Assembly (NCBI GenBank): GCA_944548615.1
Contig: OX155957.1
Location: 28,604,935-28,668,934 of the forward strand
Source of the DNA: Micropterix aruncella
Taxonomy: Eukaryota > Arthropoda > Insecta > Lepidoptera > Micropterigidae
Direction of reading: 5' to 3'
Length of the DNA stretch: 64,000 nt
Of this stretch, positions 22,329 to 34,610 are shown piece by piece. The notes beneath the pieces are model-generated. The model was not told where the DNA came from and ran no database searches. It was given only the letters and a program-made list of their open reading frames with translations. A program made the position numbers and the translations under genes. The number at the start of each line of letters is the position of its first letter. Position 1 is the stretch's first letter.

Positions 22329-22782
22329 AAGTGTTTTTCAACCTTTTTTAGATCGCGACCCCCTTTTTGGTAATAAAAGTAAGACTCACGTGACCCCCCC
22401 CCCCCCCCTTAGACTGTAACTTAGTTCTTATGATCCCCTTTAGTCTCTTTAACAGCTGTAACTGTAAGTATCTAATAAATTAGCTGTAACTGTAAGTATC
22501 TAACAGCTGTAACTGTAAGTATCTAAAAACAATTGCGAAAACGACATTAATTTCAACTGTTGTGCACTTTCAAGCTGTATCTAACTGTTTCCATCTTAGA
22601 TCAACATAAAGTTTTGTGAAAGCAATAGCAACAAATAATAAATATATTTTCTCTTGCAAAGCCTGTACATGTTGGCATATTAAAGAAATAAATATTTTGT
22701 ATAATTATTTTTTTCAATTTTTAGATAGCCTGCGACCCCCCTCCCCCCCGTCTTATCGCGACCCGCCGGTTGAAAATCACTG
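22329..22782. mobile_element. Non-autonomous hAT element
   Basis: Ends AAGTGTTTTTCAACCTTTTT (22329) and CCGGTTGAAAATCACTG (22782) are the inverted CAGTGnTTnTCAACC termini typical of hAT. The 8-bp flanks AGATAGGG and ATTTAGGG are a plausible decayed target duplication. The subterminal parts hold GATCGCGACCCCC blocks and a C run at 22397-22410. Inside are three direct copies of AGCTGTAACTGTAAGTATCT near 22,450-22,530. It has no transposase. Confidence 0.75.
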
Positions 22783-22790
22783 ATTTAGGG

Positions 22791-24970
<2,180 letters not shown>

Positions 24971-25014
24971 TTACGACTTTTTGCGTAGGCATGACGACAA
25001 ATGATTTCACGTCG

Positions 25015-25090
25015 CAGGTGTGCTGCGTATTCGCGTCAGAGCCGGTCCACACGATGCGATGCGGCGCCGCACCGCAAAGATTTCGCCGTA
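25015..25090. repeat. GC-rich palindromic patch
   Basis: CACACGATGCGATGCGGCGC followed by CGCACCGCAAAG forms a short GC-rich inverted repeat in AT-rich intron. It resembles MITE terminal sequence. No partner end was found. Confidence 0.3.
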
Positions 25091-25489
25091 TGAAAAATTG
25101 AAATACGAGTAAATAAAAAACAACATTTACTTTTTTTTTTATTTCTCTGTCGTGGTAGATTTACTGACGTTTTATAGAAATCTCTCGAAATTGACGTAAA
25201 TTAAGTTGAAAACAACGAGTATGATATTCAACGGGTTCTAATAGATACATAAGTACTTGGGAAAACGCTCAAAGCAAAGCATTAAATACATAAATACAGA
25301 ATTCTCGCAACCAAATAGTTTTGTTTATGTTTCAACTTGCTTGTGGACTCGACGAGAACTTTTCACATTAATTAGACAAAACTTCATCTCTTTGAACGGA
25401 TAGAAACGAAGGCAAAAGGTAAATAGTGGCGTCATTAGCTATCCTAGCCAGTAGTAGCAAAGGCATGGCGAGCACCAGCATATTAATTT

Positions 25490-26205
25490 TTTATTATTTT
25501 ATTTATTTAGGCGATTCACAAATAAATTACAATTTACAACTAAAACATCCAATTAAATGTTATAATAAATTATTTATTCCACAGCAAGAAATTAAATTCA
25601 ATTATTAAATTATGTTTACTTTGTGCTTGGGCGGATATTCTATAAACAAAGAGTTGCATTAATTTATATAATACGAGGTTTAAAAACAACATCACAAATA
25701 CATAAATTAATTTTGAAATAAAAGAAATAGGTAAAATAATCAAAACCATGATGGTTATTAAATAATCAGAATGAAATAATAATAATATAATATATAAATT
25801 AAATAGTACATAAATTTTATCAGTTATACATATTAAAAGAGATTAAAATAATCATAATCGTCAGTCATCAGATAGTCATAAACATAATCAAATAATTCAA
25901 ATTGACAAATCAATAACTTTAATCAATTATAAAGTTAAGAGCAGCTACAATAATTCTAATCGTCATAGTTATAAAATAGCCATTAATATTTAAAATAGTT
26001 TTCTGTTTATTTGAGTATTACCATAATCTAGCAGCCACTTCCTTGACTCTTTTTTGAAGACATGCTGACTGGGTGTCTTTTTTATATAAACAGGAAGGAT
26101 TTTATAAATTTTTGGCCCAATGAAGGAAAAATATCTTTGTCCAAAAGTTGTTCTCATGAGAGGCACATATACATAAACTCCAGCTGCTCTCCTGGTTGTC
26201 AATGT
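25490..26205 (-). mobile_element. LINE 3' end: last coding block plus 3' UTR
   Basis: The minus-strand frame ending at 25990 reads YVPLMRTTFGQRYFSFIGPK followed by IYKILPVYIKK and KKESRKWLLDY. This is the CR1/Jockey-like C-terminal pattern (R.RT.FG...FSF.GPK.YN.LP...K..L). Below it an AT-rich 3' UTR matches 12,600-12,760 and shares the GTGCTTGGGCGGA box. It is truncated 5' near 26205. Confidence 0.6.
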
Positions 26206-26510
26206 TTTTTAAGTATTTGATGGTAGGGTTTCGTACGTAGATGAATTAAAATATGTTTTGCATATAATAATTAAACTAACGCTTGAAACATTAAGTTCCT
26301 TAAATAATAAAGATTTTTAAAAGATTGTTTTTATAACACACTTTTGCTCAATATAAAGTGGTTTAAGAATTCATCCAAGAAAAGTGTGTCTACTGTCTGA
26401 GACCACAATATCTTAAGAACCTGTTGTCCGATTTGAAAAATTCATTCACCTATGTATTTTATTCATCAATGGGAAAAGCTTGCTGCTTGGATATAGGGTT
26501 GTATACAATA

Positions 26511-27812
26511 CAGGGTCCGCCATGTAACGTTTTTTTTTTCAACTAGTGCTTATTTCGTGTATGGCAACACTTACCTCATGTCTGATTTGACAGATAATTA
26601 GTTTTATCCTTCCGCTGAACGAATATGGTTGTGTATACGCTTGAACAACGCTGGGAAATCTTGCGACATTACTTTGAAAATCATGGTAATGTTGCAGAAT
26701 GTGTGCGAAAATTGCGTACGGATTTTGGAAGAAGAGAAGCACTGTCAGCTCCGTATGTTCGTTACCTTGTGAAAAAAGTGAAAGAAACTGGCATCCTCAT
26801 CGATAAACCAACGCGTGAAAAGCCAAAAACAGTGCGTACACCCGAGAATATTGCTGCTGTGGCCGAAAGTGTGTGTGAATCGCCATCAACATCAGTTCAC
26901 CGTCGTTCTCAACAATTGGACATTTCGCAGACATCATTGAGACGAATTTTGCGTAAAGACCTTGGTATGACGCCGTACAAAGTCCAATTGGTTCAGGAGT
27001 TGAAGCCAACTGACCATCCAATGCGTTTTCGCTTCGCTAAGTGGGCCTGCGATCGACTTGCAGAAGATGCGGATTTTGCCAAAAAAATCATCTTTTCAGA
27101 TGAAGCTCATTTCCATCTTGGCGGGTATGTAAACAAGCAGAATTGTCGCATTTGGGGCACAGAAAACCCGCACGCATTCATTGAAAAGCCGGTGCACCCA
27201 AAACGAGTCACTGTTTGGTGCGGATTTTGGTCCAGAGGCATAATTGGGCCATTTTTCTTCGAAAATGAGCAAGGAGTGGCCGTTACCGTCAATGGCGATC
27301 GTTATCGGGCCATGTTGAACGAATTTTTGTTCACAGAAATTGAAGAGGAGGATATTGGCAACATTTGGTTTCAACAGGACGGCGCTACGTGCCACACAGC
27401 CAACGCTACACTTGATGTTTTGCGCCCTGTTTTTGAAAATCGCATTATCAGCCGCAGAGCTGATGTCGTTTGGCCACCTCGGAGCTGCGATTTGACACCG
27501 TTGGACTACTTTTTGTGGGGTGCCGTCAAAGATAAGTGTTACGCCGACAAACCAGAGACAATTGACGCTTTAAAGGTCAATATTCGTGAAGCCATTGGTG
27601 AAATACAGCTGCACACAATCGATAATGTACTTAAAAATTGGACCCATCGTGTAGGCTACTGCATGGCCAGCCGAGGCAGCCATTTGAATGAAATTATTTT
27701 CCATCATTAACCGGAGGGATTGTACTTTTAAATAAAAAAAGAAATTTGAAAAAATATTCAGTAGTTTTTTTTTATAGCATTTTCAAAAAAAAAAGTTATT
27801 TGGCGGACCCTT
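26511..27812 (+). mobile_element. Complete DD41D (rosa-type) Tc1/mariner element
   Basis: A 1302-bp element with inverted ends (CAGGGTCCGCCATGTAACG and, mirrored, AAGGGTCCGCCAAATAAC) flanked on both sides by TA (26509-26510 and 27813-27814). It carries one unbroken transposase gene. Poly-T/poly-A tracts lie just inside each end. This is the only DNA transposon in the window with ends, duplication and ORF all intact, which suggests a recent insertion. It lies inside the ~19-kb liprin intron, transcribed opposite to liprin. Confidence 0.9.
26625..27710 (+). CDS. Mariner transposase, DD41D, full length
   Basis: 361 residues, intronless, no stops. An N-terminal helix-turn-helix region (about 1-115) is followed by the catalytic core: Asp159 in FSDEAHF, Asp252 in WFQQDGATCHTA and Asp294 in TPLDYFLWG. 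Counting residues between the last two gives 41, the spacing that marks the rosa (DD41D) family, against 34 in classical mariner. The WPPRS block and a complete C-terminus ending NEIIFHH are present. The Met at 26625 is about 115 bp inside the left TIR, a normal leader. The enzyme would excise and insert the element at TA. Activity is inferred, not shown. Confidence 0.9.
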   Translation: MVVYTLEQRWEILRHYFENHGNVAECVRKLRTDFGRREALSAPYVRYLVKKVKETGILIDKPTREKPKTVRTPENIAAVAESVCESPSTSVHRRSQQLDISQTSLRRILRKDLGMTPYKVQLVQELKPTDHPMRFRFAKWACDRLAEDADFAKKIIFSDEAHFHLGGYVNKQNCRIWGTENPHAFIEKPVHPKRVTVWCGFWSRGIIGPFFFENEQGVAVTVNGDRYRAMLNEFLFTEIEEEDIGNIWFQQDGATCHTANATLDVLRPVFENRIISRRADVVWPPRSCDLTPLDYFLWGAVKDKCYADKPETIDALKVNIREAIGEIQLHTIDNVLKNWTHRVGYCMASRGSHLNEIIFHH

Positions 27813-27935
27813 TAGTTGTTTTTTCTAAATAAATAAAAAAATGGTAATGGGAGTTGCCAATGTATTGCCACTATTTTTGAGCAGAATTTAGAATTCGAGT
27901 TGGCACCGGATCTTATAATACTTAAGGAGATACAT

Positions 27936-29810
27936 GTAATACTGTTAGGGCCTAGTTTTATTCTAAACAAACTTTAATTTAAATAGTCTAAATAATCAAA
28001 TCAATTAAATTTGTCATCGCGCAGTAGACGCGATACATCGAACATCTTACCGTATATAGGCGACAAGTCGCGCACGTCCCTAATGAATTTTAAATCGAGT
28101 AAGGTAGAATATTTTTATATAGAGAAGAGAAATCTTCCTTTTTTTTTTTGGCTGGCAAGCACCGAAGAGGACGGTCGACAAGAGAGCGGCCGCTCCGCCG
28201 CTGGCGGAGCGGGCCGGCTACCGCCCAGTTAATTATTCATTTTGTGCCATCAGTCGTTAGTCGACACAGTCTAAATTTGTGAACTCTAAAATCTATAACT
28301 AAACTCAGTTCAACATCCGGGCAGGACCTCAGCGGATTCCATACCTTATACAGGCAAGTCTTCTATCTGTAACCATTAGCTTCCCCTCATAAAGTCAGAT
28401 TTTAAAAATAATAAATTTAAATTAAAAGATTGTTTTAAAGCCAAATCCCCCGTAAATTACCGTTGCCATATCTTCGTTGGCGAATAAATTAGAGTCATAT
28501 AAAATCAAAATTTATTAAATTGAGTACGTCGAAATAGAGGTAGGTAGTGCGTAGGATGTGCTATAATTCCTGGTGTCTAAGCATCGCATTCCGCCTTCTC
28601 GCCTCAATCGATTTCTCTAGTACCATTTAAATATTGATTCGGAAATAACAATTTAAAATTTAAAATCGTATCCGGGGAGCAGGTGATAAAAATCCAGAAG
28701 CAACCTCCCAGTACTCCCGAGGGTAGCAGTGTGTTCCTCCTGTATCCCAGAACCCGAAGAACCACAGTACCTGTCCAAAGTCCCACTTCGCCGAATTTAG
28801 TCCTGAAAAATTGAAAGCCGTAATGTCCAATTTTCAAGAATCTAATCTTAGAATAATTGCTAATTTATATTACTCGGATTCGCCATATGCTATGGCTTAG
28901 CTTTCTTTCTTATGATTAAATAAAATATATTTTTCTGTTAAAATAAACCTTTTCATTTAAGTTAATAATCATTATTGAGCGGATTGAAGAAATTAAGACG
29001 GTAGCTAAAAATACCGCCGGGTCAGAGCGGGCTATAGTCCCGTAGGTACCCGACTAACACAGGACAGAGTAATGTTTCAGGGCAAGGGATAAATAAAAGA
29101 ATAATTTTATAAAAGAAAGTTTAAAATCATATAATTAATTTTATCATTTAGCGGAGAAAGGAACCGCAGTACTTTATTAATTATTTGCAGCAATCTGCTG
29201 GTTTATAGCGTACTTAAATTCAAATTAGCATTTCTCGTTTTTTTTAATATAATTATCTAGTAATCATTTCCAATATCCTCATTAGACGATTTAGCCATTG
29301 ATGGTGGTAAGGCGGCGGACGGCCAGCGAGGGCGAGCGCTCCAAGCGGGCGCGATCGCCACGCCGGCGCAGTACCTCGTCGGTACGCCGATAGAGGGCGC
29401 GGTGAATAAATTATAATATTCGATCTCGTCGCCGCCGCGCGGTAAAATTGATATCGCTTCTTCTTCTTTTAGTCCTCTCACAAGTTATATCGAAATTCAG
29501 CTTATAATAAAACGCAACTAGGATATTTGACCGTCCATTCACTTTGAATGCTCTCGACATTTGGACGACGTCAACACGGGATTTTAACCACCCCTGAGCA
29601 CGACTGAGCTACCGTGGTATCCTTGGCGTCGCTCCACTCCCACGCACAAAGGTAACTTCCCAGGCGGAGGGAGGCCCTTTGCATTTGTTTATGTGGTCTA
29701 ACATCTATTTCTCGCATGTGTAGCTGGCGCCTCTACAAATAAATAAACTTTTATCGTTACACAAAGCAGCCTTCAAGACAACTTTACTTTATTTTCATTA
29801 GACACATAAC
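27936..29810. other. ~1.9-kb segment bounded by a 19-bp direct repeat
   Basis: AATACTTAAGGAGATACAT occurs at 27917-27935 and again at 29811-29829 and nowhere else that I noticed; a partial third copy follows at about 29,834. This could be the target duplication of a decayed insertion. The segment is mostly AT-rich. It has a GC-rich patch at 28,165-28,230 and a CpG-rich one at about 29,295-29,450. No RT, integrase or transposase motif was found, and an LTR or domesticated origin cannot be tested by eye. Confidence 0.35.
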
Positions 29811-30143
29811 AATACTTAAGGAGATACATATCATACTTAAGGAGAAACACAGCTTTTTCCAAAAGTATTACGCACTCTCGTATTTTTACAAAATTTCGGC
29901 AACTATCCGTTGGGAGCGCTTCATTTTTTGTAACAGTTTGTCGCTATCTTTTGAGGATATTTTAGATAATTTGAAAGAATTTATTGGGCTATAATACATT
30001 CTGGCCGACACAAATCCGTAAATCGTTTATTATTTCGCAAGACTCCAGTCTGCCGGCTTTGCTCGTTCGTTGTGGCCAAACGCGATCATCAGTGCTTTGT
30101 TTTCAATCTCTTAGAAATTTAGCTTATTTGTGAAGTGAAATTT

Positions 30144-30184
30144 AGTGAAGTCATCAGACATCTACGATGTCTGATGACTTCACT
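30144..30184 (+). promoter_or_regulatory. Perfect 18-bp hairpin on the ORF1 start codon
   Basis: Arm AGTGAAGTCATCAGACAT (30144-30161), loop CTACG (30162-30166), then the exact reverse complement (30167-30184). The ORF1 ATG is the first three bases of the 3' arm. In RNA the start codon would be the loop-proximal base pairs of a strong stem. Confidence 0.8.
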
Positions 30185-30823
30185 TCCAGCCAACGGTCGG
30201 AAAGAAGTGCCTTGATACCGCATCTCATTGAATCTAGAAGACAAGGTCATTCTGCCAGGCTAAAAGGAACAAAATTATTCATAGACAACCGTGTATGGAC
30301 AAAAGAAATGCTGGAAAAGGCCAAAGATAATCAGCGTAATAGTACTGTTAGTAATCCATTACAAAATAGTACACCACGCGAGAGAAGCGGTGTAAATTCT
30401 CCAGTTCCTATGATGCCTATCTATCAATTAAGCGAGCAGACGGTCACCAACGCAACTCATCGTCCAACTAAAAAGCCAGCAAAAACTGCAACAGCCCAGG
30501 TGAGTGATGATGATCATCAATCTGAAGTATGTAGTTTGCGCATGAGAAAAAATACCCTTAGCACCAGGACAAATTTGCTTCGATCCGCCACACTCAGTGC
30601 GAGTCTACGAAAAAGGGCTGCGAAAAGCGTAAATGTCGCAAGCAAAAAAAAACTTCATGGAAAAACTGATGACAACACCACTGCAAATGAACCGGAAACA
30701 TCTGCAAACGCCACGTCAAATAGCCAAAGTAACACTACTCTCAGCCCGCCCTCTACTAGTCAAGCCGCAAATAACTCTGGACCTCATTCCATTTTGTACG
30801 AAGTATCTGCTCTAAAAAACTAA
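30167..30823 (+). CDS. LINE ORF1 protein
   Basis: 218 residues. The N-terminal part holds LIESRRQGHSARLKGTKLFI followed by DNRVWTKEML; similar R..G..A.L...KLFI.G...T motifs occur in ORF1 proteins of CR1-like LINEs, usually near their C-terminus after a coiled coil. Here nothing precedes it and no RRM, CCHC knuckle or coiled coil is seen. The rest is Ser/Thr/Asn-rich with basic clusters (KKPAKTATA, SLRKRAAKS, ASKKKLHGK), which suits RNA binding by a disordered chain. The stop follows directly on a -1 slippery heptamer. The start codon lies in a hairpin. Confidence 0.75.
   Translation: MSDDFTSSQRSERSALIPHLIESRRQGHSARLKGTKLFIDNRVWTKEMLEKAKDNQRNSTVSNPLQNSTPRERSGVNSPVPMMPIYQLSEQTVTNATHRPTKKPAKTATAQVSDDDHQSEVCSLRMRKNTLSTRTNLLRSATLSASLRKRAAKSVNVASKKKLHGKTDDNTTANEPETSANATSNSQSNTTLSPPSTSQAANNSGPHSILYEVSALKN
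30814..30820 (+). promoter_or_regulatory. -1 ribosomal frameshift slippery site A_AAA_AAC
   Basis: In the ORF1 frame the codons are CTA AAA AAC TAA, so the heptamer A AAA AAC has exactly the X XXY YYZ phasing of -1 programmed frameshift sites and lies one codon before the stop. A one-base slip enters ORF2's frame, which stays open for 962 codons. I see no obvious strong stem a few bases downstream. A second A-rich AAC run lies at 30833-30840. Confidence 0.65.
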
Positions 30824-33708
30824 GTAATGAACAAAAAAACAGCGCCCTGATAATTGCTCACGGAAATATACGAAGCATAATTAACAAATTGGACCATCTG
30901 CAATTATTCTTATCAACACTTCAAGAACAACCGGATTTCCTGTGTATTACAGAGACCTGGCTGAACAAACATAATGCATCATTGGCGCAGTTACCCGGCT
31001 ACTACATCGCTGCAAGCCAAATCAGACAACAACGGGAACATGGCGGCACAATGATCTTCGCTAAAAACAAATACGTCACAGAAACGATTGATTTGTCACT
31101 TCTCGTAGACGAAATCCATTTTGAAGCAGTAGCAGTAAAAGTAAAGTCGTTAAATCTTGTAATTATCTGCGTGTATCGTTCGGGTGGATCCTTTGAAAAT
31201 TTCATCGATAAATTCCATACGCTTCTAAATCAAACTTACAAAAATAGACAGGTATGTATTTGTGGCGACTACAACGTTAATTTTCTAACCAAATCAAAGG
31301 ATAAAAATAAATTTACCAACATTTGTAAAGAATTTAATTTCTGCCATTTATTCAAAAACGAACCCACCAGAATAGATCCGGTCACTGGCAATGAATCCCT
31401 ACTTGATAACATAATTGTAAATATACCTAAATCGAATATACGCCTAAAGACCATAGATCCCGGGTTATCGGATCATGCATTTCATGTTATTGAGATTGAT
31501 GATATTTTTAAGCGTACTCAAAATGATGTATTTAAAACAAGGAGGAACTTTGCTAAAAGTAATCACACCGTGTTTAGAAAATGGGTTGATTCGTTAAACT
31601 GGGACTATCTTCAGACAATAGATGACACTAATATGGCCTATACGTGGTTTCACAATCGGATAAATGACTGCTTTTCGAAATCATTTCCAATAATAAGGAA
31701 AAAAGTTTATCTCCAACCTACCAACAAGCAATGGATTACTCCAGTTCTTGTATATCGCTGTAGGTTGAAGAGAAACACATTGAAAAACAAAATGTTCAAA
31801 TATGACCCTTTATATCGAAAACTCTTCAATAAAATGTATTCAAGGTTAAGAAATGATATTCGCGCAGCTAAAAGAAAATTCTACTCTCAAAAAATATTTT
31901 CCTCACGAAATAAAGTAAAAACAGCATGGTCCATTATAAACGATGAAACCGGAAAATTGAGAAAAGGATTTAGCGCATCATTATCCATTGAAATAAATAA
32001 AAAACTCGAAACAAATGCTCTGGTTTTGAGCAACGTATTCAATAACTTCTTTATCAATAAACCTTTTAGTCTGGCATCTGCAATTCAGACCCCAATTACA
32101 ACAGCATATGAAAAGTTGAAATTAATGAAAAAAAATTATAATTCGATATTCCTGAAACCCACATCTGAGATGGAAATAGCCAAATTTATAAACTCATTGA
32201 AAAATAAAAAATCCACTGGGATAGACAATTTTCCAGTTGATATACTAAAGAAATCCAGTGATATTTTATCTAAACCCCTCAGTATATTATTTAATATGTC
32301 GTTAAGTAATGGGGTCTTCCCTGAATGCTATAAAATGGCAAAAATAGTACCGGTCTTTAAAAAAGGTGATATACATAATATCGAAAACTATCGACCCATA
32401 TCTTTATTGACCGTATTCTCTAAGGTTCTAGAAAAAATAATAGAAGTCAGGATACGTGACTTTTTGAAGAAAAATAATATTTTGAGCAACACACAATTTG
32501 GTTTTATGAAAAAGAAATCGACCCAACAGGCAATGTTGAAGTGTTGCAATCAAATACATACATGTCTAAATATGAAAAGGTTTTCGGCTGCCATTTTTTG
32601 TGACCTCAGTCGAGCCTTTGATTGCGTCCAAACCGATCTTCTACTTGCAAAATTAGACTATTATGGCATCCGAGGTACGGCAAATAACCTATTCAAGACT
32701 TATCTGCAAAACAGAATGCAAAAAGTGGAAATAGCCAATATTGGCAGAGATCTAATCGAGTCCGTAGCAACTTCCGAAATACTTACTGTCAATATTGGAG
32801 TACCCCAAGGCTCAATTCTTGGACCGTTGCTTTTCATTATTTACATAAATGACCTGAGTCCAAATCTATCTAAATGTGAAGTCACCCAATTTGCAGACGA
32901 TACTAGCGCTGTAGTTGAAGCTGACAACATATTTACTCTCACTGCCAATCTCAATACATCTCTTGATGAACTTGATGATTGGTTTAATGCGAACAAGATG
33001 TCTCTAAATATGTCTAAAACTGTTATTTTAAATTTTAATAACAAGACATCATCTATAAAAGTTAACTACCCGGTTGAACTTGCGGAATCAGTTAAATTCC
33101 TCGGACTACATCTGGATGCAAAGATGTCATGGAATCTACATATAGAGCATGTTAAGTCAAAACTTTCGTCAGCCTGCTATGCTCTATTACGCATCAGAAA
33201 TTGTTTGGAGAGAACTGAAGTAATATCGGCCTATTACGCGCTAGTTGAGTCACACCTGCGCTATGGTATTCTTTTATGGGGTAATGCAGCACACATCAAC
33301 AGTGTATTCACTCTCCAGAAAAGAGCCATACGTGCGATAGTAGGTATTGGTCCACGGCAGTCATGTCGTGAACACTTCCAAAAACTAGGGATATTGACCG
33401 TATATGCGATTTTTGCTCAAGAAGCTCTTTGCGAATTCTATTGCAATAAGAGCTCGGCCATATCCCACGAGGAAGTACATCGGCATGACACCAGGAATAA
33501 AACCCTGTATCTCCAACCGTTCGTAGCACGTACTGCCAAGTTCCAGGCGACTAGTCGATACTTAGGCCTCAAACTTTTCAATAAATTGCCCGAAAGATTA
33601 AAAGCAATTAAAAACATCGATATTTTCAAGAGATCCATCCGAGTCTATCTGCTTAAAATCAACATGTATGCCCATAACGACTTCTTAAAATATTTTGAAA
33701 ATACATAG
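30820..33708 (+). CDS. LINE ORF2: APE endonuclease and reverse transcriptase
   Basis: 962 residues if entered by -1 slippage at 30820. The start LSNEQKNSALIIAHGNIRSI includes the first endonuclease motif (GN.RS). Numbering from codon TTG at 30889, ITETWL has Glu22, CGDYNVNF has Asp127 and LSDHAF has SDH at 194-196; these complete the APE-like nuclease. RT follows with YRPISLL (501), SRAFDCV, GVPQGSILG (637) and FADDT (668-671). A basic C-terminus with GLKLFNKLPE closes it. The first in-frame ATG is at 31051, after Glu22, so initiation there would destroy the nuclease. That strongly implies translation as a frameshift fusion or by non-AUG or re-initiation. Confidence 0.88.
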   Translation, partial: LSNEQKNSALIIAHGNIRSIINKLDHLQLFLSTLQEQPDFLCITETWLNKHNASLAQLPGYYIAASQIRQQREHGGTMIFAKNKYVTETIDLSLLVDEIHFEAVAVKVKSLNLVIICVYRSGGSFENFIDKFHTLLNQTYKNRQVCICGDYNVNFLTKSKDKNKFTNICKEFNFCHLFKNEPTRIDPVTGNESLLDNIIVNIPKSNIRLKTIDPGLSDHAFHVIEIDDIFKRTQNDVFKTRRNFAKSNHTVFRKWVDSLNWDYLQTIDDTNMAYTWFHNRINDCFSKSFPIIRKKVYLQPTNKQWITPVLVYRCRLKRNTLKNKMFKYDPLYRKLFNKMYSRLRNDIRAAKRKFYSQKIFSSRNKVKTAWSIINDETGKLRKGFSASLSIEINKKLETNALVLSNVFNNFFINKPFSLASAIQTPITTAYEKLKLMKKNYNSIFLKPTSEMEIAKFINSLKNKKSTGIDNFPVDILKKSSDILSKPLSILFNMSLSNGVFPECYKMAKIVPVFKKGDIHNIENYRPISLLTVFSKVLEKIIEVRIRDFLKKNNILSNTQFGFMKKKSTQQAMLKCCNQIHTCLNMKRFSAAIFCDLSRAFDCVQTDLLLAKLDYYGIRGTANNLFKTYLQNRMQKVEIANIGRDLIESVATSEILTVNIGVPQGSILGPLLFIIYINDLSPNLSKCEVTQFADDTSAVVEADNIFTLTANLNTSLDELDDWFNANKMSLNMSKTVILNFNNKTSSIKVNYPVELAESVKFLGLHLDAKMSWNLHIEHVKSKLSSACYALLRIRNCLERTEVISAYYALVESHLRYGILLWGNAAHINSVFTLQKRAIRAIVGIGPRQSCREHFQKLGILTVYAIFAQEALCEFYCNKSSAISHEEVHRHDTRNKTLYLQPFVARTAKFQATSRYLGLKLFNKLPERLKAIKNIDIFKRSIRVYLLKINMYAHNDFLKYFENT

Positions 33709-33915
33709 CATCGTATCTACCCATTTAATCTAATACATATTATTTACCGTAAATTGTTTTGTTGTAAACTGTTATCATATAGTCTATGTTTTTGTAAATT
33801 GGTAAGTTTAAAACTATATATTGTATATCATCTCTTGTCTAAATTGAGTAACTAGTTTAAGATTAATTACTGTCATTCCTACACAATTGTATGGTTGTAT
33901 TGGAAATAAATACCT

Positions 33916-33935
33916 TTTACTTTACTTTACTTTAC
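33916..33935 (+). repeat. (TTTAC)4 LINE 3' tail
   Basis: Four TTTAC units end the LINE. They are probably the template-slippage tail of target-primed reverse transcription, and they mark the 3' boundary of the element. Confidence 0.8.
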
Positions 33936-34189
33936 AAATGCCGAAAAGAAATAAACGTGTGCAGCAACGCTTACGAATACAGTTGCTAAACAAACAAGGC
34001 AAGTCACGATTGCTAACCGAAACACTGCTTATTTTCTTGGTTGAACTACAGGGTTTGAGGGACGATATATGTTTTTTAATGATGCTACAAAAAAGGAAAC
34101 AGACGAGTTTCTCATGACAGAAGGGAGCTGAGTCCGTAGCCGGGCTGAGTGACTTGCGAAAGGATTAAGAGAGACATGTAAATATATTA

Positions 34190-34610
34190 AAAAGAATAAA
34201 TATCACGACTGCCGTTACAGAAAGTGAACAATTGTATTAATAATTATTTCTATTACGGTTTTATTTTTGAAATATTTGTGGTTTATGTATTTATTCATAT
34301 ATATATACGTGTATATTTCCGGAATGTACTCAATCAGACCTTTCATTTGACACTAAACACGACATATTTATTATAATTTATTGACATTTGGACATTTAGA
34401 CAACTACTTATCTGATATTTGAACAGTTAAGGTAGGTACCCTATGGATGACGCTCGGGATGACGTAACCATTCTAAAAATACCGCACACTTCTAATTCGA
34501 TTCGAGAGTTTAGACGTTATGGTTGAATAAAGAAACGGAAAACATACATAGATGAATCCTGAACACACTACACTCCGTTTTTGTCCGGCAGTTGTGTAAA
34601 AAGGTGAGCG
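34190..34610 (+). repeat. Interspersed repeat family 'C', copy 1
   Basis: This is co-linear with 37,000-37,392. Shared blocks include GACTGCCGTTACAGAA, TATTTCCGGAATGTA, CATTTGACACTAAACAC and AACGGAAAACATACATAGAT. Related sequence lies inverted at 59,040-59,250. The final part (CGGTTC..GCGTTTAGAAGT..ATGG) looks like an RTE-type LINE 3' region. Confidence 0.65.

Larger units (their letters stand above)
29870..33935 (+). mobile_element. Near full-length APE-type LINE (CR1/Rex/Jockey group)
   Basis: The element comprises a probable 5' UTR (start not defined, placed near 29870), ORF1 (30167-30823), ORF2 in the -1 frame (to 33708), a ~200-bp 3' UTR and a terminal (TTTAC)4 tail at 33916-33935. Microsatellite rather than poly-A tails are typical of CR1-like groups. 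Both ORFs are free of internal stops, so the copy is young. No target duplication could be placed because the 5' end is uncertain. It lies in the liprin intron, antisense to the gene. Confidence 0.85.

Noticed and set aside
28981..29100. Possible rRNA-like or tRNA-like fragment in a GC-rich stretch
   Set aside because: No conserved rRNA block or cloverleaf could be recognised.
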